Source of the DNA: Bacteroidales bacterium | Lineage (GTDB): Bacteria; Bacteroidota; Bacteroidia; Bacteroidales; Azobacteroidaceae | Direction of reading: 5' to 3' | NCBI GenBank assembly: GCA_020860885.1 | Contig: JAJBTS010000137.1 | Location: 1-6,326, forward strand | DNA length: 6,326 nt | In this document: piece after piece, positions 1 through 6,326 of the stretch | How positions within the stretch are numbered: the first letter of the stretch is position 1 | Layout of the letters: the number at the start of each line of letters is the position of its first letter | Notes under the pieces: generated by a model | What the model saw: only the letters and a program-made list of their open reading frames with translations | The model's database searches: none | Told to the model about the DNA's origin: nothing | Made by a program: the position numbers and the translations under genes

Positions 1-72
1 GTGGATAATCAATCTCTCCTTTAAGGACTGGGGTAGTTTAGCGGCAATTTCAGACTTTTTAGACACACTCAT
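1..72 (-). CDS. Possible N-terminal fragment of a leftward gene, cut by the window edge
   Basis: Reading leftward from an ATG at 72-70, 24 codons stay open to the window edge, giving a protein that begins MSVSKKSEIAAKLPQS and continues with a charged, helix-like stretch. I do not recognise the family. Two observations support it. The ATG sits exactly where base composition changes, from about 41% GC in 1-70 to about 15% GC in 73-156, as expected where a coding region meets an intergenic gap. The peptide is also Lys/Glu-rich, as the start of a soluble or DNA-binding protein often is. Against it, 24 open codons are common by chance, there is no clear Shine-Dalgarno or TAnnTTTG box upstream, and the opposite strand is also open here (frame 2, stop at 92-94). 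If real, it is divergent from the lectin/M60 operon and shares the 84-bp gap with it. Confidence 0.4.
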   Translation of the reverse strand, partial: MSVSKKSEIAAKLPQSLKERLIIH

Positions 73-156
73 GTATTTGATTTATACACTTTGAAAAGAT
101 TCTATTTATAACATAGATTCAGTTAATTTTTTTATTAATTCTTAAATTTTAAAAGC
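73..156. promoter_or_regulatory. AT-rich intergenic region upstream of the lectin/M60 operon
   Basis: This 84-bp gap of about 15% GC must hold the promoter of the rightward operon, and of the leftward partial gene if that is real. I see no exact TAnnTTTG box on either strand. The nearest rightward match is TACACTTTG at 85-93, which has one base too many between TA and TTTG and no TTG at the usual distance upstream. The leader just before the start codon at 157 is a run of A and T with no Shine-Dalgarno site, which is normal for Bacteroidetes. The exact promoter is unresolved. Confidence 0.4.
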
Positions 157-1881
157 ATGAAAAAGAAAACTTTCTTTATTTTTTTTGTGATGCTCTCTCT
201 CTTTGGAAAAGAAGCAATGGCACAATTACCGGCCACGAGTTCTTCTACCAATCCCAAATGGTACTACATCCAGGTTACAGGAGATGGAGACAGGGCCAAC
301 CGGGTTTTTACTGCAGAGGAAACCTGTGTTTCCGGACGCAGCCTGAATGCTGATTTACTGGATCAGCAATTATGGAGATTTGAACTTTCCGGAGGCAATT
401 ATGTAATTGTCAATAAAGCGGAAGGCAAAAAGCTGGATATTTATTACGATGGGGTTCGCGGTATTAATCATGCTATCTTAAGCGATTCTCCTTCTACTTT
501 ATGGAAACTGGAAGTTATGACTTCTAATCCCGGATATAATATTACGGCAACTGTTCCTCCTTCCGAAAAAACAAGTGCTATTTATGCTCATCAGGCCAAT
601 ACAGGAGGTAGCCGTAATTATGTTATTATGTTTGAAACATCTACCTGGAAAAGTGGTTTGAACTCAACGTTCAATTTTGTTGAATATTACGAAGAGGGTG
701 AAGCACCGGATTTTTATCCTCAGGTGAGTACAGCCGATTCTCCGTTATGGTATTATATTCAGGGTAAAGGCGAAGGTGATCGCGCCAACCGCGTTTATAC
801 TGTTGAAGAGGATATGGTATATGGAAGAGCTTTCACTGTATCGGAAGAACTAAGTGAGCTTGATAAGCAGTTGTGGCGTTTTGAACGTTCGGGCGACTCG
901 TATGTGATAATAAATAAGGCAACTGGTAAAAAGCTGGATGTAGCTTACAACGACGCCAGAAGCATTACTGTGGCAGCGGTGAATGATGTGGCTTCTACTG
1001 GGTGGCTCTTGGAAGAATCAGCTACTGAAGGTTATTTCAATATCAAGGCAACTACTCCGCTTGCAGACAGACCTACGTATGTTTATTCTCATCAGGCAAA
1101 TAATTACGATAGCCGCAATTATGCAGTTATGTTGGAAACATCCGGTTGGAAATCAGATGCCAGCTCTTTGTTCAAATTTATATACTGCGAATATCCTGTT
1201 CCGGAAATCAGCACATCCGGTAAAGAAGTATGGTACTCTATTGTAAGCCAGAAACCGGGTTTCGAAAGCAGAGTTATTACAGACGTTACCGATCAGAATT
1301 TATCAAATGTAAAACTTAGTCTGGACGCATTTGTTTCAGGCGATTACACACAACAATGGAAAATTGTGGAAATGAGCAATTCGGAAGTGCAGTTTGTTAA
1401 CAGGGCTACCGGTAATATGATACAGACAGAAGCTGAATTCAATAGTTATTTCTATGCACTTTCTGCTCCTTTCAACAGCAATGCAAACGGATGGACGATG
1501 CAGTATCTGGGCAGCAGCCAGTATGAAATGAATGGATTTAACACAGCAGGTTCCCAGGTGCATATGAATGCAGCTTCGGATGATGCGGAAGCCGATATTT
1601 ATCTTACTGGCAATAATCGGGATTCCGGTTTTGCATGGACGTTCCAAAGAGTAGTGGATACTGCTTCGGCCAGAGCGGAACAAGTGGTTACAGGAATAGA
1701 CAATGAACAACCTGTTACGTATCGTATCGGTGTTAACGAACGGAAAATTTATGTGTATGGAGCAGATAATTATACTGTTCGGAATATCTCAGGTGTTACA
1801 ATGAATCCATCCGCTGAATTGCCTGTGGGTGTATATCTGGTAACAATAGACGGAAAAACAACAAAAATTTTAGTTAAATAA
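157..1881 (+). CDS. Exported protein with three ricin-B-like beta-trefoil domains and a T9SS-like C-terminal sorting domain
   Basis: This 574-residue protein is probably a secreted or surface glycan-binding protein. Residues 1-22 form a Sec signal peptide: Lys-rich start, Phe/Leu core, AMA before a Gln, so signal peptidase I and no lipobox Cys. Three units of about 145 residues follow, starting at Trp35, Trp198 and Trp359. Units 1 and 2 are clearly related, sharing WYYIQ, GDRANRV, QLWRFE, YVI-NKA-GKKLD, HQAN and SRNY. The QxW plus Y-I-N-tGk-LD pattern is typical of ricin-B-type trefoils. Unit 3 keeps the outline (WYSI, QQWKI, VNRATG) but has diverged. Residues about 508-574 resemble a T9SS type A sorting domain: short beta strands, then LPVGVYLVTIDGKTTKILVK. 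The stop is doubled (TAATAA), and the M60 gene starts 18 bp later, so the two are probably co-transcribed. The trefoil assignment is from motif spacing only, and the ligand is unknown. The start is the only one that yields the signal peptide. Confidence 0.85.
   Translation: MKKKTFFIFFVMLSLFGKEAMAQLPATSSSTNPKWYYIQVTGDGDRANRVFTAEETCVSGRSLNADLLDQQLWRFELSGGNYVIVNKAEGKKLDIYYDGVRGINHAILSDSPSTLWKLEVMTSNPGYNITATVPPSEKTSAIYAHQANTGGSRNYVIMFETSTWKSGLNSTFNFVEYYEEGEAPDFYPQVSTADSPLWYYIQGKGEGDRANRVYTVEEDMVYGRAFTVSEELSELDKQLWRFERSGDSYVIINKATGKKLDVAYNDARSITVAAVNDVASTGWLLEESATEGYFNIKATTPLADRPTYVYSHQANNYDSRNYAVMLETSGWKSDASSLFKFIYCEYPVPEISTSGKEVWYSIVSQKPGFESRVITDVTDQNLSNVKLSLDAFVSGDYTQQWKIVEMSNSEVQFVNRATGNMIQTEAEFNSYFYALSAPFNSNANGWTMQYLGSSQYEMNGFNTAGSQVHMNAASDDAEADIYLTGNNRDSGFAWTFQRVVDTASARAEQVVTGIDNEQPVTYRIGVNERKIYVYGADNYTVRNISGVTMNPSAELPVGVYLVTIDGKTTKILVK
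259..1650 (+). repeat. Tandem triplication of a trefoil-domain coding unit
   Basis: Three successive coding units begin at 259, 748 and 1231, a period of about 163 then 161 codons. The first two are recognisably homologous at DNA level in places: the segments around GCCAACCG, CATCAGGC and AGCCG-AATTATG recur in register. The third is related only at protein level. This fits an old duplication followed by divergence. It is not a recent or unstable DNA repeat. Confidence 0.7.
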
Positions 1882-1899
1882 TAAAGAAAATCTACATAT

Positions 1900-3909
1900 A
1901 TGAAAAAGATATTATTAAGCATTTCAATGATTTTATTGGTCACTGGACTGCACGCACAAACACAATTCTTTTTGTCCAATATATCTTCTTCTGCTGAAGG
2001 TATAGATGCTCTTCCGAAAGCTATAAAAATTGCACCAAGCAGTGCTTATGCTTCTTCTTATCAGGGTGGTGAAAATATAGAGAAAGCCATCGATGGAAAT
2101 GAAAGTACCATATACCACTCCAATTGGTCGACTACTACTTTTCCTGTTACTCTCAGGTTTGAATTTGCCGATGTGGATGAAATCGATTACCTGATTTATT
2201 GTCCGAGAAAATCAGGAAGCAATGGTAATTTTAAGGAATTTGAAGTATGGTATACTACGGAAGGTGGTTCAAGAACCAAGTTGGGTGATTTTGATTTCAA
2301 AGGTAGCGGAAGTGATTCGCGTATTAACTTTCCGACAACTTTAGTCAATCCTACCCGCATAGAATTTATCGTTAAATCCGGAACAGGCAATTTTGTCAGT
2401 TGCGCAGAAATGAAATTTTATGCCAAGAATCCGGAAGAGGCTGTTATATCTGAAGTTTTTGCCGATGCTTTGATGACTACTCTAAAACCGGATGTTACCA
2501 TGGAGCAGATCAATCAAATACCGAATGCTTTTATCCGTGAAGTAGCCAGCGATATATATGCAGGCCGTTATTCTTTGGATTATCGTGTGGCTGATTTCCG
2601 TTCTTACATGGATCGTACTACTATGAGTAAAACACTTAAGGTTAGCGCTTACAATAAGTATGAGAATCCTACGGGTATATATTTCTCTTTGGGTAAGCAT
2701 GTGTTGGTTGCGGAAAATATTCCTTTTGATAAAACGGTTAGCCTGGTTATTCCTGACTATAAATATACGGAAGGTGGCGGTTCGCTGAAAGTAAAAAGTT
2801 TCCCTTTGAGCAATGGTCTGAATGTAATAGATGTTACTGCCTGGGACGGATTGGGTTATATCAGCTATTTCACGGAAAATCCTGAACAGGATGAGCCTGT
2901 AAGTGTTCATTTTATGAAAGGATATGTACACGGTTATTTCGATATTACTAAAAATGATAACGACGATTGGAATGCTTTACTTGAAAATGCTACCAAATAT
3001 CCTGTAATGGACGCTGTAGGAAGACGTTGTCATATCGCTTATCCGGTCGAAGCTTACAGAACAAATGCCTGGGGACAGGGAGTAGAACTGGTAAATAATT
3101 ACGATACTCTTATTGCTTATCAGCAAAGGATACTTGGATGGGAAAAATACAATAAAGTACCGGACAATAGAGTATTGGTAAGAATCAATTACAATTATTT
3201 CATGTATAAAGATGACGATGGAGCTACTTATGAAGTCAGCACAATGCCTTATGTTTCTTCTCCGACCCGTATGCTTACGGAAAACTGGGGTATCACTCAT
3301 GAGATAGGACATATTCATCAGTACGGATTCAATAACTGGCATGGAATGGGTGAGGTAAGTGTTAACTTCCCGAACCTTATCGTGGCCCATCGTTTACTTA
3401 ACTCTCCGACAAACGGGAATTACAGTCCGGCAAACTACGATAAGGCGTATGCTTCTATCGTGGCAACGGGCACTCCTCATTTGAAATATGAAGGAGAAGG
3501 AACTATAGATCATAATTTCGGAAGATTGGTTCCTTTTGGTCAGCTTTATTTTTATTTTTCAGAAATAGGTAACGATGATTTCTATCCTGACTTGAATGAA
3601 GCTTTACGCAATACCACAGATGATACTTCAGGCTGGGGAGTGTCGGATTATGAGCTTAATTTTGTGAAAAAAGCTTGTGAAGTTTCTCAGTTGAACCTGA
3701 TTCCTTTCTTCGAAAAATGGGGATTCCTTTATTATACTGATAGTGACGGAAGAGAACCTTTCAGTGTAGGTGACTACGGAGGACAAAGAACTTATTCTTT
3801 GGCCAAAGCAAAAGTGGATGCTTTGAAAGCTGAAATCGCTGCTAAAGGTTATCCGGAACCATCGGAAGACATTTCATTGGTGAAACCTTATGGAGGTAGA
3901 ATCCAATAA
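1900..3909 (+). CDS. Exported M60-family zinc metallopeptidase with N-terminal F5/8C (CBM32-like) domain; putative mucin/glycoprotein peptidase
   Basis: This 669-residue protein is probably an endopeptidase acting on O-glycosylated proteins. Residues 1-19 are a signal peptide ending LHA before Gln, with no lipobox Cys, so it is not a lipoprotein. Residues about 36-176 form an F5/8 type C (CBM32-like) domain with the usual AIDGN-ST--HS-W core (63-76). A helical linker (about 180-235) leads to an M60-like N-terminal beta domain (about 236-345, with NPTGIYF, GLGYISYFTE and VHGYFD). The catalytic M60 domain (about 350-625) has the gluzincin motif HEIGHIHQ at 467-474: His467 and His471 bind zinc, Glu468 is the catalytic base, and Glu485 (GMGE) is the likely third ligand, within the family's HExxH-x(8-28)-E spacing. 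All key residues are intact. Characterised relatives such as Bacteroides BT4244 cleave mucin-type glycopeptides; that specificity here is inference. It lies 18 bp behind the trefoil gene. It has no T9SS tail, so its route across the outer membrane, if any, is unclear. Confidence 0.9.
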   Translation: MKKILLSISMILLVTGLHAQTQFFLSNISSSAEGIDALPKAIKIAPSSAYASSYQGGENIEKAIDGNESTIYHSNWSTTTFPVTLRFEFADVDEIDYLIYCPRKSGSNGNFKEFEVWYTTEGGSRTKLGDFDFKGSGSDSRINFPTTLVNPTRIEFIVKSGTGNFVSCAEMKFYAKNPEEAVISEVFADALMTTLKPDVTMEQINQIPNAFIREVASDIYAGRYSLDYRVADFRSYMDRTTMSKTLKVSAYNKYENPTGIYFSLGKHVLVAENIPFDKTVSLVIPDYKYTEGGGSLKVKSFPLSNGLNVIDVTAWDGLGYISYFTENPEQDEPVSVHFMKGYVHGYFDITKNDNDDWNALLENATKYPVMDAVGRRCHIAYPVEAYRTNAWGQGVELVNNYDTLIAYQQRILGWEKYNKVPDNRVLVRINYNYFMYKDDDGATYEVSTMPYVSSPTRMLTENWGITHEIGHIHQYGFNNWHGMGEVSVNFPNLIVAHRLLNSPTNGNYSPANYDKAYASIVATGTPHLKYEGEGTIDHNFGRLVPFGQLYFYFSEIGNDDFYPDLNEALRNTTDDTSGWGVSDYELNFVKKACEVSQLNLIPFFEKWGFLYYTDSDGREPFSVGDYGGQRTYSLAKAKVDALKAEIAAKGYPEPSEDISLVKPYGGRIQ

Positions 3910-3919
3910 ATGTTCTGTT

Positions 3920-3934
3920 GACTAGTTACTAGTC
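3920..3934. repeat. 15-bp near-palindrome GACTAGT-T-ACTAGTC
   Basis: Two perfect 7-bp inverted arms flank a single T, starting 11 bp after the M60 stop codon. In RNA it could fold as a 6-bp stem with a TTA loop. No T tract follows it directly, so it is not an ordinary terminator. It may be an mRNA 3'-end stem, a protein-binding site or chance. Confidence 0.45.
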
Positions 3935-3940
3935 TTAAAT

Positions 3941-3977
3941 AAAAAATCCTGAATGAGTTTATCATTCAGGATTTTTT
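3941..3977. terminator. Bidirectional intrinsic terminator between the M60 gene and the AIM24 gene
   Basis: The arms at 3941-3955 and 3963-3977 are perfectly complementary over 15 bp, and one more A-T pair closes a 5-nt loop. The core is TCCTGAATG/CATTCAGGA. The left arm begins with six A and the right arm ends in a seven-T run, so the hairpin has a U tract when read in either direction. It lies 31 bp after the M60 stop codon and 36 bp after the AIM24 stop codon. It therefore serves both convergent transcription units. Confidence 0.9.
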
Positions 3978-4013
3978 TATACTATGTGAGATTAAAACAG
4001 GAGGATTAAATAG

Positions 4014-4703
4014 TTATTCGGATCTGTATACTTCCTCAAAAGGTTGTACAATAACCCAGCCTTCTCCTTCGAACTGCATTTGGAAACTTTCGCCACTGCC
4101 TCTTCCCAAAAGGGTTCTGAATGAAATATCGGTTTTTAATGTTGGAGTAAGGTTTCCTGACCATGCTACTGTTGCATGAGGGTCCGTAAATACGGGTTTT
4201 CCCCGTTCTACCCGAAGTGTGATAGGATTTCCATAAGTTGTAAGAGCCACGTATCCTGTTCCTTCCAAATGTACCTGGAATAAGCCTCCCCCCATCATGC
4301 CGGCAACCGTTTTCATTAGTTTGATGTTGTATTTCAGGTTATCTTCATACGCTAAAACGTCGTTGCCATTTATATGGATGGATTCGTTTTCCAGAAAAAG
4401 GACACGTACTTTTTTTGCATTATCTGCTGCATAAATACGGCCGCTTCCCTGAGCTTTCATAAGAGAAGTTCCTTCCCCGCTTACGGCTTTTTTTAATAAA
4501 TTGCCCACGCCTTTATCTAGAAAACCTTCCCGTTTGAATTTGATTTGTCCGTCGTAAGCGACCATAGCGCCTTTTTTGATGGATACGCCCTGATTCCGGA
4601 GATTGATCTCCAACATGTATTTGTTTTCCAATTCGAAGAAATTGTTTTTTTCTTCCTGCTGTTTTGTTTCCTCAAGGAAAGAGGAGAGTGAATATTTCTG
4701 CAT
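4014..4703 (-). CDS. AIM24 family protein (DUF124/PF01987-type)
   Basis: This 229-residue protein has no signal peptide or membrane helix and should be cytoplasmic. The family is named after yeast AIM24, a mitochondrial protein; bacterial members have no settled biochemical role. Recognisable features are the N-terminal IKKGAMVAYDGQIKF segment (42-56), a central GSGRIYAADNAKKVRVLFL block (86-104), the ESIHINGNDVLAYEDNLKY stretch (107-125), a Gly-rich segment (135-150, GMMGGG then EGTG), VAWSGNLTP (179-187), and an end GEGWVIVQP (213-221). This pattern of short strands and glycine turns fits the double-stranded beta-helix fold described for the family. The first 29 residues are charged and precede the conserved part. 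It lies downstream of eno on the same strand, but a terminator and a separate -7 box lie between them, so it is probably its own unit. There is no Shine-Dalgarno site. The family call is firm and the function unknown. Confidence 0.85.
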   Translation of the reverse strand: MQKYSLSSFLEETKQQEEKNNFFELENKYMLEINLRNQGVSIKKGAMVAYDGQIKFKREGFLDKGVGNLLKKAVSGEGTSLMKAQGSGRIYAADNAKKVRVLFLENESIHINGNDVLAYEDNLKYNIKLMKTVAGMMGGGLFQVHLEGTGYVALTTYGNPITLRVERGKPVFTDPHATVAWSGNLTPTLKTDISFRTLLGRGSGESFQMQFEGEGWVIVQPFEEVYRSE

Positions 4704-4727
4704 ACGTGATAGTTGTTAATAAAAAGT

Positions 4728-4735
4728 CAAAGATA
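4728..4735 (-). promoter_or_regulatory. -7 box TATCTTTG of the AIM24 gene
   Basis: On the minus strand this is an exact match to the Bacteroidetes -7 consensus TAnnTTTG. It lies 24 nt upstream of the AIM24 start codon and would give a 5' leader of roughly 15-20 nt. The expected -33 TTG is missing at 19-20 nt upstream. That position instead falls on the T tract and hairpin base of the enolase terminator. Confidence 0.5.
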
Positions 4736-4749
4736 AAGATTTCCGGATT

Positions 4750-4792
4750 AAAAAAGAACAGGCTGTTTCTGATTATGAAGAAACAGCCTGTT
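4750..4792 (-). terminator. Intrinsic terminator of the enolase gene
   Basis: Perfect 14-bp inverted arms (4757-4770 and 4779-4792) enclose an 8-nt loop, with core ACAGGCTGTTTCT. Read on the minus strand, the hairpin is followed by C and then six T (complement of 4755-4750). It lies 20 bp beyond the enolase stop codon. It has no comparable T tract rightward, so it is directional for the eno transcript. Confidence 0.88.
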
Positions 4793-4811
4793 GCAATAGG
4801 ATTAAATATTT

Positions 4812-6119
<1,308 letters not shown>

Positions 6120-6155
6120 TTAGTATATAATAATTTGTTTGTTCTTTTTGCGCGA

Positions 6156-6163
6156 CAAAGATA
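6156..6163 (-). promoter_or_regulatory. eno: -7 box TATCTTTG of the enolase promoter
   Basis: The minus strand reads CTATCTTTGTCGCGC here, an exact TAnnTTTG -7 box. It is 51 nt upstream of the enolase start codon, giving a leader of about 45 nt made almost wholly of A and T with a few C. No good TTG lies 19-20 nt further upstream, so the -33 element is weak or absent. Confidence 0.6.
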
Positions 6164-6280
6164 GTGATTTCTTCGCAGTTAAGGAAGAGGATGCAGTACA
6201 AATTATTCAAACAATCTTTCCAAAACTTTGAATTAATTAGGATGGATGATAATACCAAATCCATTCAGGATATTATTGTG

Positions 6281-6310
6281 TTGTTTTACAAAAAATAGTT
6301 AATATATTTG
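6281..6310 (+). promoter_or_regulatory. Rightward promoter TTG-N19-TATATTTG for a gene beyond the window
   Basis: TTG at 6281-6283, a 19-bp spacer and TATATTTG at 6303-6310 match the Bacteroidetes housekeeping promoter consensus (-33 TTG/TTTG, 19-20 bp, -7 TAnnTTTG). It is the only promoter in the window with both elements at proper spacing. It points off the right edge, and the 16 bases after it contain no start codon in this direction, so the gene it drives lies outside. It overlaps the end of a possible 35-codon ORF (6191-6298). Confidence 0.5.
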
Positions 6311-6326
6311 ATTCGGTTATTTATTT

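Noticed and set aside
85..93. TACACTTTG as the -7 box of the lectin/M60 operon
   Set aside because: It has three bases rather than two between TA and TTTG, and no TTG or TTTG lies about 19 bp upstream.
1336..1710. 124-codon leftward ORF opposite the third trefoil unit
   Set aside because: It is antisense to a well-supported coding region and shows no protein family features.
2482..2931. 149-codon leftward ORF opposite the M60 gene
   Set aside because: It is antisense to the conserved M60-like N-terminal region, and its composition is typical of a shadow frame (many Ile, Arg and Thr). No promoter or terminator serves it.
3898..3909. Early truncation of the M60 protein at its YGGRIQ end
   Set aside because: The catalytic domain and its C-terminal helices are complete before it, and no continuing reading frame with domain-like sequence follows in any frame before the terminator.

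Overview
The window looks like chromosomal DNA from a member of the Bacteroidota, most likely order Bacteroidales. Four things point there. The coding DNA is moderately AT-rich and the intergenic gaps are very AT-rich. None of the four complete genes has a Shine-Dalgarno site; they have A/T-rich leaders instead. The recognisable promoters carry the Bacteroidetes -7 box TAnnTTTG. One exported protein ends in a domain resembling the type IX secretion (T9SS) C-terminal sorting signal. A T9SS-bearing lineage such as the Dysgonomonadaceae/Tannerellaceae group is a guess; the sequence does not fix the genus.

Layout. Positions 1-72 hold what may be the N-terminal 24 codons of a leftward gene that runs off the left edge. 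An 84-bp gap of about 15% GC (73-156) follows. Then comes a rightward two-gene operon: an exported protein with three ricin-B-like beta-trefoil domains and a T9SS-like tail (157-1881), and, 18 bp later, an exported M60-family (enhancin/mucinase-type) zinc metallopeptidase with an N-terminal F5/8C (CBM32-like) domain (1900-3909). A near-perfect hairpin flanked by A and T tracts (3941-3977) acts as a bidirectional terminator between this operon and a leftward AIM24-family gene (4014-4703). Further right is the leftward enolase gene eno (4812-6104), which has its own hairpin terminator (4750-4792). The last 222 bp hold the enolase promoter and leader, a possible 35-codon ORF, and a good rightward promoter aimed at a gene beyond the right edge.

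How the genes work together. The operon is the accessory, biologically interesting part. It joins a multivalent glycan-binding protein to a peptidase of a family whose characterised members cleave mucin-type O-glycoproteins next to glycosylated Ser/Thr. The simplest reading is a two-protein module for binding and cutting host or dietary glycoproteins. AIM24 and enolase are ordinary core-type genes that appear to be separate transcription units, each with its own terminator and a TATCTTTG -7 box. I found no mobile element, CRISPR array, tRNA or rRNA, and no clear sign of an entirely new system. The lectin/M60 pairing is the best lead.
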